Positions 44,882 to 54,474 are shown, numbered from the stretch's first letter. The stretch is 64,000 bases of DNA from Phycicoccus endophyticus (GCF_011326735.1 NZ_JAANCN010000005.1:124001-188000), one strand, 5' to 3'. The notes: generated by a model not told the origin, from the letters alone. Made by a program: numbers and translations.

Positions 44882-46354
44882 TCAGCCGCCGGTGGAGGAC
44901 TCCGGCTGCTCGGCCCACCACGCGCGCAGCCGCTCGCGGGCTGCGTCCTTGCCGATCGGGCCCTCGTCGAGACGCACCGCGAGCAGGTGCTTGTAGGCCC
45001 GGCCGAGGACCGGCCCGGGCGCGATGCCGAGGGCCTCGGCGATCTCGTGGCCGTCGAGCTCGGGGCGTACCGCCTTCAGCTCCTCCTGCTCGGTGATCCG
45101 CGCGATGCGCTCCTCGAGGTCGTCGTAGGCCCGCGAGAGCCGGCGGGCCTTCTTGAGGTTGCGGGTCGTGCAGTCGGCGCGGGTCAGCCGGTGCAGCCGG
45201 GGCAGCAGCTCTCCGGCGTCCGTGACGTACCGGCGCACCGCGGAGTCGGTCCAGGCGCCGTCGCCGTACCCGTGGAAGCGCAGGTGGAGCTCGACGAGCC
45301 GGGCGACCGCCTTGGTCGTGTCCTTGTCGAAGCGCAGCGCGCGCATCCGCTTGGCCGTGAGCTTGGCGCCGACCACCTCGTGGTGGTGGAAGGAGACCCC
45401 CCCGCCCTCCTCGAAGCGACGGGTGGCGGGCTTGCCGATGTCGTGCAGGAGCGCCGCGAGACGCAGGACGAGGTCGGGCCCGGGGACCGACTCCGGGGGG
45501 CCTCCCGCCGGCCCCTCGAGGTCGATCGCCTGCTCGAGGACGGTCATCGAGTGCTCGTAGACGTCCTTGTGGCGGTGGTGCTCGTCGACCTCGAGGCGCA
45601 GGGCCGGCAGCTCGGGCAGGACGACGGCCGCCAGCCCCGAGGCGACGAGCAGCTCCAGCCCCGCCCGGGGGTGCCCGGCGAGGAGGAGCTTGACGAGCTC
45701 GTCGCGCACCCGCTCGGCGGAGACGATGTCGAGCGAGGCGGCCATCTCCTGCATCGCCGCGAGCACCTCCGGCCCCGGGACGAAGCCCAGCTGCGCGACG
45801 AACCGGGCGGCGCGCATCATCCGCAGCGGGTCGTCGCCGAAGGAGACCTCCGGCGCGGTCGGCGTGCGCAGGACGCCCGCGGTGAGGTCGCCGAGGCCCC
45901 CGTGGGGGTCGACGAAGGTCAGCCCGGGCAGGCGCAGCGCCATCGCGTTGCACGCGAAGTCGCGCCGCAGGAGGTCCTCCTCGAGGGAGTCGCCGAACGC
46001 GACGACCGGCTTGCGGGTGCGCCCGTCGTAGGCGTCGGCCCGGTAGGTCGTCACCTCGACGACGGTGCCCCCGCGGCGGGCCCCGATGGTCCCGAACGCC
46101 CGCCCCATGTCCCACGTCGTGCCGCCCCACGCGGTGAGGATGGCCTCGGTCTGTTCGGGGCGCGCCGAGGTCGTCAGGTCCAGGTCGGTCGGCGAGCGGC
46201 CGAGGAAGGCGTCGCGCACCGGGCCCCCGACGAGGGCGATCTCGTGCCCGGCGGCGGCGAAGCGCTCCCCGAGCTCGGTGAGCACGGGCAGCACCGGTGC
46301 GAGGTTGCTGACGGCCGCGCGCAGCAGCGCGGCCGGGGGCTGGCGGTCGGACAC
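44882..46354 (-). CDS. cca: CCA tRNA nucleotidyltransferase
   Basis: 490 residues; adds or repairs the 3' CCA of tRNA. Class II nucleotidyltransferase head: IALVGGPVRDAFLGR with metal-binding DLDLTT, RRDFACNAMAL, and the PolyA_pol RNA-binding region DDPLRMMRAARF. A C-terminal HD domain (LLHDIGKPATR) is included. Start GTG 46354; no strong ribosome binding site. Divergent from the Nudix gene as in Rv3907c-Rv3908. Confidence 0.92.
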   Translation of the reverse strand: MSDRQPPAALLRAAVSNLAPVLPVLTELGERFAAAGHEIALVGGPVRDAFLGRSPTDLDLTTSARPEQTEAILTAWGGTTWDMGRAFGTIGARRGGTVVEVTTYRADAYDGRTRKPVVAFGDSLEEDLLRRDFACNAMALRLPGLTFVDPHGGLGDLTAGVLRTPTAPEVSFGDDPLRMMRAARFVAQLGFVPGPEVLAAMQEMAASLDIVSAERVRDELVKLLLAGHPRAGLELLVASGLAAVVLPELPALRLEVDEHHRHKDVYEHSMTVLEQAIDLEGPAGGPPESVPGPDLVLRLAALLHDIGKPATRRFEEGGGVSFHHHEVVGAKLTAKRMRALRFDKDTTKAVARLVELHLRFHGYGDGAWTDSAVRRYVTDAGELLPRLHRLTRADCTTRNLKKARRLSRAYDDLEERIARITEQEELKAVRPELDGHEIAEALGIAPGPVLGRAYKHLLAVRLDEGPIGKDAARERLRAWWAEQPESSTGG

Positions 46355-46476
46355 GAGGCCCAAGCGTAGGGGGCGGCGGCGGGCCCGGTGAGCACGGCCG
46401 ACGGGGCTCGACGGGGCCACCGCGCCCGGCCGGCGAGCCCGGAGCCCCCTGGGTCCGCAGTGGCTACAGTGAACGG

Positions 46477-46968
46477 ATGAGCCACGCCGCCGCCGACCCG
46501 TCCGGGGGGCCGCCGCGGCGGCTGCCGGCGGTCGAGGAGCGCAGCGCCGGCGGGGTCGTCGTGGACGTCCACCAGGGCCGGGCCCGGATCGCCGTCATCG
46601 CCCGCCGCAACCGGGCCGGGCGCGTCGAGTGGTGCCTGCCCAAGGGGCACATCGAGGGCGAGGAGACCCTCCCGGAGACCGCCGCCCGCGAGGTCGAGGA
46701 GGAGACCGGCATCGCCGGGCGAGTCCTCATCGAGCTCGGCACGATCGACTACTGGTTCGCGGCGGGCGACCGGCGCATCCACAAGTACGTCCACCACTAC
46801 CTCCTCGAGGCCACCGGTGGCTTCCTCACCATCGAGAAGGACCCCGACCAGGAGGCCATCGACGTCGCGTGGCTCCCGCTCGAGGAGGCCCACCGCCACC
46901 TCACCTTCCCCAACGAGCGGCGGATCGCGCGGCTGGCCTGGCAGCGGCTCGCCGGCGAGGCCGGCTGA
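46477..46968 (+). CDS. Nudix hydrolase (MutT4-like)
   Basis: 163 residues. The complete Nudix box GHIEGEETLPETAAREVEEETG lies at about 59-80 (quoted with its fixed residues G, E, REVEEETG). An N-terminal GGVVV strand precedes it and DVAWLPLEEAHRHL follows. Position next to the CCA enzyme matches mutT4. Substrate not known; dinucleotide polyphosphates or oxidised nucleotides are possible. Confidence 0.88.
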   Translation: MSHAAADPSGGPPRRLPAVEERSAGGVVVDVHQGRARIAVIARRNRAGRVEWCLPKGHIEGEETLPETAAREVEEETGIAGRVLIELGTIDYWFAAGDRRIHKYVHHYLLEATGGFLTIEKDPDQEAIDVAWLPLEEAHRHLTFPNERRIARLAWQRLAGEAG

Positions 46969-47101
46969 GCGCCCGCACCCGCGTCCCCACGCCGGGGCTC
47001 GCCGCGCCGGGGCCTGTGCCGCAGGTCCACCCCCTACGATGGACGGACCTGCCGGGCCCACCGGCGGGTTCGAGCCGTGACCGGCGACGGAAGGAGCCAG
47101 G

Positions 47102-48961
47102 GTGAGGGGTGTCGGGCCCGGAACCGTCCTCGGGGGGCGCTACACGATGCGCGAACGGCTCGCACAGGACCGGGGCACCGAGCGCTGGAGCGCGGCGGAC
47201 ACGACCCTGAGCCGGGGGGTGTCGATCCTCGTCGTCCCCGCGGACGACCACCGCGCCGCCGGGCTGCTCGACGCCGCCCGCCGTGCCGGCTCGGTCGCGC
47301 ACGCGGTGCTCGTGCGGGTGCTCGACGTCGGCGAGGACGACGAGGTCGCCTACGTCGTCGAGGAGGAGCTCGCCGAGGCCCGCACCCTCGCCGAGCTCGT
47401 CACCGACGGCGGCATCCCCGGCGACGAGGTGCGCCGGATCACCGGTGAGGTGGCCGCGGCCTTGGAGTCCGCCCGCCAGCGCGGCATGCACCACCTCGAC
47501 CTCACGCCCGCCGACGTCGTCCGCACCCCGGACGGCGAGGTACGCGTGCGGGGCCTGGAGATCGCCGCGGTCCGCGCGGGGATCGACGCTCTCGACCCGG
47601 ACGAGGCCGCCCGCCGTGACGCGGTCGGGGTCGTCGCGCTCGCCTACGCCGGCCTCACCGGGCGCTGGCCCCTGGAGAACGCCTCCGGCGGCCTGCCGGC
47701 GGCCTCCCGCGTCCCCGGCGGGGTCGTCGCCCCGGCCGAGACCGCCGCCGGCGTACCCCGGGACCTCGACGCGCTGTGCCGGCTCACCCTCAACGGTGAC
47801 GAGGGCCCGACGAGCCCGGGCGACTACGCCCGCCAGGTCGCCCCCTGGCCCTCGCGCCAGGTGCTCGGCCGACCGGCGGCCACCGCCCGTCCCGCGTCTG
47901 CGCCCGAGGGCACCGCGGAGCTGCCGCGGGCCGCGGCCGCCTCGCCGGCGGTCACCGGGACCCCGGACACCGTCGCCGAGGACACCGACCTCGAGGACAC
48001 CGATGCCGACGACGCCGAGGAGGTCGGGCAGGACGACGTGCCCGCCGCCCCGCCGCCCTGGCTGCTCGGGGAGGACCTCGAGGAGACCGAGGAGTACCGG
48101 CCGGTCGCACCGCGTGCCCGGGAGGAGGCGACCTCCGGGCCGGCCGGGGGTGCCACGGCGGCCGGTGGGGCCGCCCTCGCCGGTGCGGCAGCGCGGGTCG
48201 GGGGCCGCGCCGGGACACTGGCCCGCCGCGCGGTCGACAAGGTCACCGAGCTCTCCCCGGACACCCGGCCGGGGGACCCCGACGGCCCCGACGGCACCTC
48301 CGCGGCGGTCCCCGCCGAGCCGCTCAGCCACGACGAGTCCAAGCTGGCGCTCGGCATCGTCATCGCCTTCCTCATCGTCGCGCTCGTCATCGGCATCATC
48401 GGGGTGAGCCGGATCGGGTCGCACTCCGACCTCGGCCTCACCGACTCCACGACCTCGACCGCGACGACGACGGCGTCCTCGCCGAGCGCGTCCGAGGAGT
48501 CCTCCACCCAGGAGGGCTCCTCGGAGCCGGAGCCCCTGGCGATCCTCAAGGTCGAGCCGTACGACCCGCAGGGCGACAACGCCGAGAACTCCTCCATCGC
48601 ACCGAAGACCTACGACGGCGACACCTCGACCGGCTGGTACTCCGAGAACTACCTCACCGACGAGTTCGGCGGCCTCAAGCAGGGCGTCGGGCTGATCGTC
48701 GACCTCGGGCCGAACAAGAAGCCGCAGGACGTCCGCCTGGACATCCCCAAGAACGTCGACCTCGAGGTCTACGTCGGGCCCGACGCCTCGCTCGAGGGCG
48801 CCCGGAAGATCGGGTCGAAGAAGAACGTCAAGGGCGAGCTGGACTTCCCCGTGCCGCAGAAGGTCTCGGGTCAGTACATCGTCGTCTGGTACACCGGGCT
48901 GCACCCCGACGAGGACGGCAAGCGGCGGGCGTGGCTCAACGAGGTCGTCGTCACCGGCTGA
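47102..48961 (+). CDS. Membrane pseudokinase with C-terminal discoidin-like domain, without a MurJ part
   Basis: 619 residues. N-terminal protein-kinase-like fold (about 1-260): GGRYTMRERL start, but no VAIK lysine (VSILVVPAD), HRD reads HLD and DFG is replaced by RGLEI, so a pseudokinase. An acidic Pro/Ala linker, one membrane helix (about 416-437), a Ser/Thr spacer, then a discoidin-like outer domain (STGWYSENYL...VGLIVDLG). This is the C-terminal half of mycobacterial MviN (Rv3910), whose pseudokinase recruits FhaA. GTG 47102 follows AAGGAG. The MurJ flippase and the DUF6049 gene expected between mutT4 and here are absent; only 133 bases separate the two genes. Confidence 0.85.
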   Translation: MRGVGPGTVLGGRYTMRERLAQDRGTERWSAADTTLSRGVSILVVPADDHRAAGLLDAARRAGSVAHAVLVRVLDVGEDDEVAYVVEEELAEARTLAELVTDGGIPGDEVRRITGEVAAALESARQRGMHHLDLTPADVVRTPDGEVRVRGLEIAAVRAGIDALDPDEAARRDAVGVVALAYAGLTGRWPLENASGGLPAASRVPGGVVAPAETAAGVPRDLDALCRLTLNGDEGPTSPGDYARQVAPWPSRQVLGRPAATARPASAPEGTAELPRAAAASPAVTGTPDTVAEDTDLEDTDADDAEEVGQDDVPAAPPPWLLGEDLEETEEYRPVAPRAREEATSGPAGGATAAGGAALAGAAARVGGRAGTLARRAVDKVTELSPDTRPGDPDGPDGTSAAVPAEPLSHDESKLALGIVIAFLIVALVIGIIGVSRIGSHSDLGLTDSTTSTATTTASSPSASEESSTQEGSSEPEPLAILKVEPYDPQGDNAENSSIAPKTYDGDTSTGWYSENYLTDEFGGLKQGVGLIVDLGPNKKPQDVRLDIPKNVDLEVYVGPDASLEGARKIGSKKNVKGELDFPVPQKVSGQYIVVWYTGLHPDEDGKRRAWLNEVVVTG

Positions 48962-48973
48962 GAGGGTCTGCGC

Positions 48974-49555
48974 GTGATGGCTGCTGAGCTCACCGAGCTC
49001 GACGACGCGGTGCTGCTCGCCCGGCACGTCGACGGTGACGACGGCGCCGCCTTCGGTGAGCTCTTCCGCCGCCACCGGGACCGGATGTACGCCGTCGCGC
49101 TGCGCACCACCGGCCACCGCGAGCTGGCCGCCGACGCGCTCCAGGAGGCGTTCATCTCGGCCTTCCGGCGGGCCGAGGGCTACCGCGGCGACGCCGCCGT
49201 CACCACGTGGCTGCACCGCATCGTCGTCAACTCCTGCCTGGACCGGCTCCGCCGGGAGAAGGTCCCGGTGCGCCGGGCCGGCGACCTCGGCGAGGTCGAC
49301 CTGCCCGACCGGCACGACCACCACGGCGCGACGGAGACGGCACTCGTGGTCCGCGCGGCCCTCGAGCGGCTGCCGGAGGGCCAGCGGCTCGCGCTCGTCC
49401 TCGTCGACATGCACGGCCTCTCGGTCGCCGAGGCCGCGAGCGTGCTCGGCGTCGCCGAGGGCACCGTGAAGTCGCGGTGCTTCCGCGGTCGGGAGGCGCT
49501 GGCCGGAATGCTCCGTCCCGGCGACGGCGCCCCGGAACCCCAGGAGGCCTCGTGA
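48974..49555 (+). CDS. sigM: ECF RNA polymerase sigma factor (SigM-like)
   Basis: 193 residues. Region 2 (FGELFRRHRDRMYAVALRTTG, shown as FRRHRDRMYAVALR; DALQEAFISAFRRAEGYRGD) and region 4 (LPEGQRLALVLVDMHGLSVAEAASVLGV, then GTVKSRCFRGREAL). Followed by a membrane anti-sigma-like gene and trxB-trxA, as in the Rv3911-Rv3914 cluster. GTG 48974 or ATG 48977 are both possible after GAGAGG; 7-base spacing favours the GTG. Confidence 0.92.
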   Translation: MMAAELTELDDAVLLARHVDGDDGAAFGELFRRHRDRMYAVALRTTGHRELAADALQEAFISAFRRAEGYRGDAAVTTWLHRIVVNSCLDRLRREKVPVRRAGDLGEVDLPDRHDHHGATETALVVRAALERLPEGQRLALVLVDMHGLSVAEAASVLGVAEGTVKSRCFRGREALAGMLRPGDGAPEPQEAS

Positions 49556-49637
49556 CGTCTTACCTGGTGGCGGACTCCTGTCCGCCGACCCCGCCCGCCC
49601 GTCGTCCTCCCCGCCATGCCACCACCCGGAGCAGCTC

Positions 49638-50456
49638 GTGACCCGCCCGCACGACGAGACCGACCCGGTCGAGCACGACCCCACGGGGATGCGTGCCCTC
49701 CTCGGGTCGCTCGGCGACCCCGGGCCGATGCCCACCGACCTCGTGACGCGGATCGAGGCCGCGCTGGCCGACGAGGCCCGACGGGCCGGCACCTGGCCGG
49801 CACCGGCGGCCCACGACGGTGCCCCGTGGCCTTCGGCCCTGCCGGCGGACCCGGACGCCGCACAGGTCCTCACCCTGCGCCGGCGCACCCGCTGGCAGGT
49901 GCTCGCCGTCGCCGCCGCCGTCGTCGGCGTGCTCGGGGTCGGGGGCGTGGTCGTCCAGGCGCTGCGTCCCGGTGGTCTCACCGCGAGCGTCGGCATGTCG
50001 GAGGACTCGGCGGACGCCGGAGCGGCCTCCGGCCCCGAGGTCGCCGAGACGGGTGCGCGCACGCTGCTTGCCGAGGACGACGAGCTCGGCGTCGTCGTCC
50101 TGCAGAGCGGGCGGGACTACAGCACGGCCTCGCTCGCCGAGCAGGTGCGCGCGAGCCTGCCCTGGGACGGCACCGGTCGGCGCGCCTCGAGCGCCCCGAC
50201 GATGCAGGCCCAGGCCGAGGGTCCCGGCAAGGCACTCGGCCCGGTGGGGACCGCCGCCGGAGCCCGCTCGTGCGCCCAGGGGCTCGGCGTCCCCGACCGG
50301 GACACCGTCGTGGTCGACCTCGCGGTCGTCGACGGCTCCCCCGCCGCCGTCCTCGTCGCCACCGCCGAGTCCGGGCGCCGCACCGTGTGGGCGGTCGAGC
50401 GCACCTGCTCGGTCACCCAGGCCGACGTCCTCGGCGGCCCGAGCACGATCATGTGA
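49638..50456 (+). CDS. Membrane anti-sigma-like protein partner of the ECF sigma factor
   Basis: 272 residues. N-terminal cytoplasmic part (1-95, with PTDLVTRIEAALADEARRAG), one membrane helix (about 78-100) and an outer domain with two cysteines (RSCAQG, RTCSVT). Position after sigM and topology fit an anti-sigma factor (Rv3912-like), although no zinc-binding HxxxCxxC motif is present. GTG 49638 is used with a GGAG upstream; the 82 bases before it, after sigM, are non-coding. Confidence 0.7.
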   Translation: MTRPHDETDPVEHDPTGMRALLGSLGDPGPMPTDLVTRIEAALADEARRAGTWPAPAAHDGAPWPSALPADPDAAQVLTLRRRTRWQVLAVAAAVVGVLGVGGVVVQALRPGGLTASVGMSEDSADAGAASGPEVAETGARTLLAEDDELGVVVLQSGRDYSTASLAEQVRASLPWDGTGRRASSAPTMQAQAEGPGKALGPVGTAAGARSCAQGLGVPDRDTVVVDLAVVDGSPAAVLVATAESGRRTVWAVERTCSVTQADVLGGPSTIM

Positions 50457-50482
50457 CCTCGCGCCGGCACGGCTCGGTCGAC

Positions 50483-50498
50483 ATACCCGCTGGGGTAT
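50483..50498. promoter_or_regulatory. ATACCC-N4-GGGTAT palindrome, metal-regulator-like operator
   Basis: A 16-base inverted repeat with 6-bp perfect arms, 27 bases past the anti-sigma stop and upstream of trxB. It resembles TACCCC-GGGGTA operators of CsoR/RicR copper sensors, and overlaps TATCCT that could be a -10 element. No csoR is in the window, so the assignment is tentative. Confidence 0.4.
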
Positions 50499-50572
50499 CC
50501 TTGTCGGTCGATGCCGGGTCCGCACCCCGGTGCCCACCGCGACCTCGCCGGTCGGCGAGGCGGGGCGGCGCA

Positions 50573-50599
50573 GGGAACCCCGCGGCCCTAGGATCGGTT
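50573..50599 (+). promoter_or_regulatory. SigR/SigH-type promoter for trxB-trxA
   Basis: GGGAAC at 50573-50578, exactly 18 bases, then GTT at 50597-50599, matching the actinobacterial disulfide-stress promoter pattern GGAAY-N18-GTT. It lies about 60 bases before the trxB start. trxBA is a classic target of SigR in streptomycetes and SigH in mycobacteria. Confidence 0.65.
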
Positions 50600-50657
50600 C
50601 CATCGGCGTACCGCATGTTGCGGTCGCCGCCCGCTGCCACCACAAGGGGATGTGTCC

Positions 50658-51587
50658 GTGACCTCCGACGTCCGCAACGTCATCATCATCGGCTCCGGCC
50701 CGGCCGGCTGGACCGCCGCGGTCTACGCGGCGCGCGCCAACCTCGAGCCGCTGGTCATCGAGGGGTCGGTGACCGCCGGCGGTGCCCTGATGAACACCAC
50801 CGAGGTGGAGAACTTCCCGGGGTTCCGCGACGGCATCATGGGCCCGGACCTCATGGAGAACATGCGCGCCCAGGCCGAGCGCTTCGGCGCCGAGATCGTC
50901 ACCGACGACGTCGAGCACGTCGAGCTCGACGGCGAGGTCAAGCTCGTCCGCGACGGCTCCGGTACCGAGTACCGCGCCCGCGCGGTCATCCTCGCCATGG
51001 GCTCGGCCTACCGCGAGCTCGGGCTGCCGGACGAGAAGCGGCTCTCCGGGCACGGCGTCTCCTGGTGTGCCACGTGTGACGGCTTCTTCTTCCGCGACCA
51101 GGACATCGCGGTCGTCGGCGGCGGTGACTCCGCGATGGAGGAGGCGACCTTCCTGACCAAGTTCGCCCGGTCGGTCACGGTCGTCGTGCGCCGGGACGAG
51201 CTGCGCGCCAGCAGCATCATGGCCGAGCGGGCCACCGCCGACGAGAAGATCCACTTCGCGTGGAACAGCGCCGTCGACGCCATCCACGGCGAGGAGAAGG
51301 TCACCGGGGTGACCCTGCGCGACACGGTGACCGGCCAGACCCGCGAGCTCGCGGTCACCGGGCTGTTCGTCGCCATCGGGCACGACCCGCGCAACGAGCT
51401 CGTCAAGGGTCAGGTCGAGCTCGACCCCGAGGGCTACGTCCTCGTCGAGGGGCGCACCCACGCCACGAGCGTGCCCGGGGTCTTCGCCTGCGGCGACCTC
51501 GTCGACCACACCTACCGCCAGGCCATCACCGCCGCGGGGTCCGGCTGCGCGGCCGCCCTCGACGCCCAGCGCTACCTCGCCCACTGA
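50658..51587 (+). CDS. trxB: Thioredoxin reductase
   Basis: 309 residues; NADPH- and FAD-dependent reduction of thioredoxin. FAD motif [20 protein letters not shown] (shown as [13 protein letters not shown]), redox centre CATC (about 137-140), NADPH motif [12 protein letters not shown], and the final [23 protein letters not shown] 50658 has AAGGGGA 8 bases before it; GTG 50652 is too close to that site. Co-transcribed with trxA, 68 bases on. Confidence 0.97.
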   Translation: MTSDVRNVIIIGSGPAGWTAAVYAARANLEPLVIEGSVTAGGALMNTTEVENFPGFRDGIMGPDLMENMRAQAERFGAEIVTDDVEHVELDGEVKLVRDGSGTEYRARAVILAMGSAYRELGLPDEKRLSGHGVSWCATCDGFFFRDQDIAVVGGGDSAMEEATFLTKFARSVTVVVRRDELRASSIMAERATADEKIHFAWNSAVDAIHGEEKVTGVTLRDTVTGQTRELAVTGLFVAIGHDPRNELVKGQVELDPEGYVLVEGRTHATSVPGVFACGDLVDHTYRQAITAAGSGCAAALDAQRYLAH

Positions 51588-51655
51588 CGACCCGTTCACC
51601 GACCACCTCGACAGACCACCACCCACCGCCCCGAGCGGGGCAGAGAGAGGCACCC

Positions 51656-51982
51656 ATGGCAGCCGTCAGCACCACCTCCGACGCGACCTTCGAGGCCGAC
51701 GTCCTGCGCAGCGACAAGCCCGTCGTCGTCGACTTCTGGGCCGAGTGGTGCGGCCCGTGCCGCGCCGTGGCCCCCGTCCTGGAGGAGATCGCCCGCGACC
51801 ACGGGGACAAGATCTCCGTCGTCAAGCTCAACACCGACGAGAACCCGGGCGTCACCGGCCAGCTCGGCATCACGAGCATCCCGACGATGCACGTCTACCA
51901 GGGCGGCGAGATCGTCAAGACGATCATCGGCGCCCGCCCCAAGCCGGTTCTCCTGCGGGAGCTGGAGCAGTTCATCGGCTGA
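51656..51982 (+). CDS. trxA: Thioredoxin
   Basis: 108 residues with WCGPC at 31-35, preceding FWAE and cis-Pro in SIPTMHVYQGG. Start ATG follows GAGAGAGG. Last gene before a strong terminator. Confidence 0.97.
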   Translation: MAAVSTTSDATFEADVLRSDKPVVVDFWAEWCGPCRAVAPVLEEIARDHGDKISVVKLNTDENPGVTGQLGITSIPTMHVYQGGEIVKTIIGARPKPVLLRELEQFIG

Positions 51983-52004
51983 CGACCTGCCGCCCTCGTG
52001 GCGG

Positions 52005-52049
52005 ACGCCGACGGCCCCGGACCCTTGGGTGGTCCGGGGCCGTCGGCGT
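52005..52049. terminator. Bidirectional terminator between trxA and parB
   Basis: Perfect 19-bp stem: 52005-52023 pairs with 52031-52049 around a 7-base loop, 23 bases past the trxA stop and 58 bases past the convergent parB stop. Confidence 0.9.
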
Positions 52050-52106
52050 GTCGGGGCCGGCGTCGGGTTCGGGCCGCGCCCGGAGTCCCGGCGGGCTCCC
52101 GCCTGG

Positions 52107-53189
52107 TCAGGGCCGGGCCGAGGCGGTGTCCGCGGCGGGCGACCCGTCCCGCAGCCGCATCAGCTCGAGGATCCGGTGCAGGTCCTCGACCGAGGCGAAC
52201 TCGACGGTGAGCCGCCCCTTGCGCTGCCCGAGGGCGATCCGCACGCGGGTGTCGAGCCGGTCGGAGAGGTCGGCGGCGAGGTCGTCCAGCTGGGGTCGAC
52301 GGCCCCCGGGGCGGGGCTTGGCGCGGGCGGCCGGGCTCGGCTCGTCCTCGCCGAGGGCCACGAGCTCCTCGACGCTGCGGACCGACAGCCCCTCGGCGAC
52401 GACCCGCTGGGCCATCCGTTCCATCGCGGCGGCGTCGGCGAGCCCGAGGAGGGCGCGGGCGTGCCCGGCGCTGAGGACGCCGGCGGCCACCCGCCGGGCG
52501 ACGAGGGGTGGCAGGCGCAGCAGGCGCAGGGTGTTGGAGATCTGCGGGCGCGAGCGGCCGATCCGGCTGGAGAGCTCCTCCTGGGTGCAGCCGAAGTCGT
52601 CGAGGAGCTGTTGGTAGGCGGCCGCCTCCTCGAGCGGGTTGAGCTGGCTGCGGTGGAGGTTCTCCAGCAGCGCGTCGCGCAGCAGGCCGTCCTCGGCGGT
52701 CGAGCGGACGATGGCCGGGACGGCGTCCTTGCCGGCCTCCTTCGACGCCCGCCAGCGCCGCTCCCCCATGACGAGCTCGAAGCGCACCGGGTCCTCGGGC
52801 GCGGCATCGGGCAGCGGCCGCACGACGACCGGCTGCAGGACCCCGATCTCCCGGATCGAGTGGACCAGCTCGGCCAGCTCGTCCTCGTCGAAGACCGTCC
52901 GCGGCTGGCGCGGGTTGGGCCGGATGGCCTCCAGCGGCACCTCGGCGAACCGGGCACCGGGCACGGGGCGCAGACCGGTGCTCTCCTCGGGGGCACCCTC
53001 GTCCAAGGGCCCGTCGGCGTCCTCGGCTCGGCCGGCGGCCGGCGGGTCGCCGGGGTCCGCCGGGCCGGCAGGGCCCGGGTCACTGCCCTCCGGTGCGGGG
53101 AAGAAGACGTCGACCGGCCGGTCGGTGGCCGGCTGGCTCGGGATGAGGGCCCCCAGGCCCCGGCCGAGGGCTCGGCGCTTCTCGCTCAT
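52107..53189 (-). CDS. parB: Chromosome-partitioning protein ParB
   Basis: 360 residues. N-terminal [13 protein letters not shown] box that contacts ParA. CTP-binding core with GERRWRAS (142-149) and [17 protein letters not shown]. Helix-turn-helix ([20 protein letters not shown]) for parS, and a C-terminal dimerisation domain. A long acidic Pro/Ala linker (about 32-78) is typical of actinobacteria. ATG 53189 overlaps the parA stop by 4 bases. Confidence 0.97.
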   Translation of the reverse strand: MSEKRRALGRGLGALIPSQPATDRPVDVFFPAPEGSDPGPAGPADPGDPPAAGRAEDADGPLDEGAPEESTGLRPVPGARFAEVPLEAIRPNPRQPRTVFDEDELAELVHSIREIGVLQPVVVRPLPDAAPEDPVRFELVMGERRWRASKEAGKDAVPAIVRSTAEDGLLRDALLENLHRSQLNPLEEAAAYQQLLDDFGCTQEELSSRIGRSRPQISNTLRLLRLPPLVARRVAAGVLSAGHARALLGLADAAAMERMAQRVVAEGLSVRSVEELVALGEDEPSPAARAKPRPGGRRPQLDDLAADLSDRLDTRVRIALGQRKGRLTVEFASVEDLHRILELMRLRDGSPAADTASARP

Positions 53190-54310
53190 GCGGACTCCTC
53201 ACTCGTCGCTGGGGCGGCACCGCGCTCGGCGAGCTCGACGGCCGCCTCGAGGTAGGAGAGGGCGCCGCTGCTGTTCGGGTCGTAGGTCATCACGGTCTGA
53301 CCGTGGCTCGGGGCCTCGGAGATGCGCACCGACCGCGGCACCGTCGCCCGCAGGGTCTGGTCCGGGAAGTGCTCGCGCACCTCCTCGGCGACCTGCGCCG
53401 ACAGGCGGGTCCGCCCGTCGTACATCGTGAGCAGGATGGTCGAGACGTGCAGCTCCGGGTTGAGGTGGCTGCGGATCAGCTCGATGTTGTTGAGCAGCTG
53501 GCTCAGCCCCTCGAGGGCGTAGTACTCGCACTGGATGGGGATGAAGACCTCGCTCGCCGCGACGAACGCGTTGACCGTGAGCAGACCGAGGCTCGGCGGG
53601 CAGTCGACGAGGACGTAGTCCAGGCGCTGGCCGGCCGCGCGCAGCGCCGCGACGTAGGCGTCGACCGCCTTCTTCAGCCGGGTCTCGCGGGCCACGAGCG
53701 AGACGAGCTCGATCTCGGCACCGGCCAGGTCGATCGTCGCCGGCGCACAGTGCAGCCCATCGATCGTCGGGCACGGCTGGACGACGTCCGCGAGCGGCGT
53801 GCCGTCGACGAGGACGTCGTACACGCTCGGGACCTCGGCGTGGTGAGCGATCCCGAGGGCGGTGCTCGCGTTGCCCTGGGGGTCGAGGTCGATGACGAGC
53901 ACCTGTGCGCCGGCCCCCGCGAGCGCGGCGGCGACGTTGACCGCTGTCGTCGTCTTCCCCACTCCCCCCTTCTGGTTGGCCAAGGTGAGCAGCCGGGTGC
54001 GCGCCGGACGGGGCACCACACGACCGGTCAGGGTGATCCGCTTGCGCGCATCGTCGGCGACCGCCTGGGCCAGGGGCGTGTACTCGTCCGCGCCGGGCAG
54101 GGCATCCGCGATGGCGGCCCGTTCGTCGGGGTCGTCCCCGGCCTCCCGGTCCTGCGTGCCGTCGTCGGCAGCCGCTGCCTGCGGCGCCGTGGTTTCACGT
54201 GAAACGGCGTCCGGCCACCCGAGGTCGGTGCCCCCCCGTCCGGGCCTCGTCGGGAAGCCGAGTCCGTCGGCGACGGGTGGCGCATCCTCGGTCTCGAGCG
54301 CTGTGCTCAC
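53186..54310 (-). CDS. parA: Chromosome-partitioning ATPase ParA (Soj)
   Basis: 374 residues. A 100-residue variable N-terminal extension precedes the ParA core with deviant Walker A KGGVGKTT (114-121), [27 protein letters not shown] and [12 protein letters not shown]. Start is GTG 54310, 5 bases after GAGGAGG. The extension contains a parS site at DNA level (54192-54205). Expressed from the 54311-54434 region, below a terminator, which also carries a DnaA box. Confidence 0.95.
   Translation of the reverse strand: MSTALETEDAPPVADGLGFPTRPGRGGTDLGWPDAVSRETTAPQAAAADDGTQDREAGDDPDERAAIADALPGADEYTPLAQAVADDARKRITLTGRVVPRPARTRLLTLANQKGGVGKTTTAVNVAAALAGAGAQVLVIDLDPQGNASTALGIAHHAEVPSVYDVLVDGTPLADVVQPCPTIDGLHCAPATIDLAGAEIELVSLVARETRLKKAVDAYVAALRAAGQRLDYVLVDCPPSLGLLTVNAFVAASEVFIPIQCEYYALEGLSQLLNNIELIRSHLNPELHVSTILLTMYDGRTRLSAQVAEEVREHFPDQTLRATVPRSVRISEAPSHGQTVMTYDPNSSGALSYLEAAVELAERGAAPATSEESA
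54192..54205. other. parS site 1 (inside parA)
   Basis: GTTTCACGTGAAAC, a perfect 14-base parS centromere palindrome where ParB loads, in the coding sequence of the variable N-terminal part of ParA. Confidence 0.95.
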
Positions 54311-54382
54311 CGGTACCTCCTCGCGGTTGTGCGGGGTCCATCCAACCCCACCGGCCGCCGACACGCCAAGGCGGCCCTCGCC

Positions 54383-54391
54383 TGTGGACAA
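54383..54391. other. DnaA box upstream of parA
   Basis: TGTGGACAA, the exact complement of the actinobacterial strong DnaA box TTGTCCACA, about 75 bases before the parA start. Two near-matches, GGTGGACAA and TGTGGACAG, follow at 54505-54524. Confidence 0.7.
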
Positions 54392-54434
54392 CGCTGGGGG
54401 TGAGCGCGGCGCGAGGTCGCCGACGGCGTCGGTC

Positions 54435-54474
54435 GGGTCCCGGAAGCCGTGTAGTGGTGCGGCTTCCGGGACCC
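54435..54474 (-). terminator. rsmG terminator between rsmG and parA
   Basis: Perfect 14-bp stem GGGTCCCGGAAGCC (54435-54448) with its complement at 54461-54474 and a 12-base loop. It separates the rpmH-rsmG transcript from parAB. The 391-base gap 54311-54701 holds this, two parS sites and DnaA boxes, and no gene. Confidence 0.8.

Noticed and set aside
47060-47080. tRNA T-arm-like GGTTCGAG
   Set aside because: No acceptor or anticodon stem pairs around it; no tRNA gene was found anywhere in the window.
46901-50062. Long minus-strand frame over the pseudokinase and sigma genes
   Set aside because: Antisense shadow with repetitive Gly/Arg/Val/Asp composition; the plus-strand genes have motifs and ribosome binding sites.
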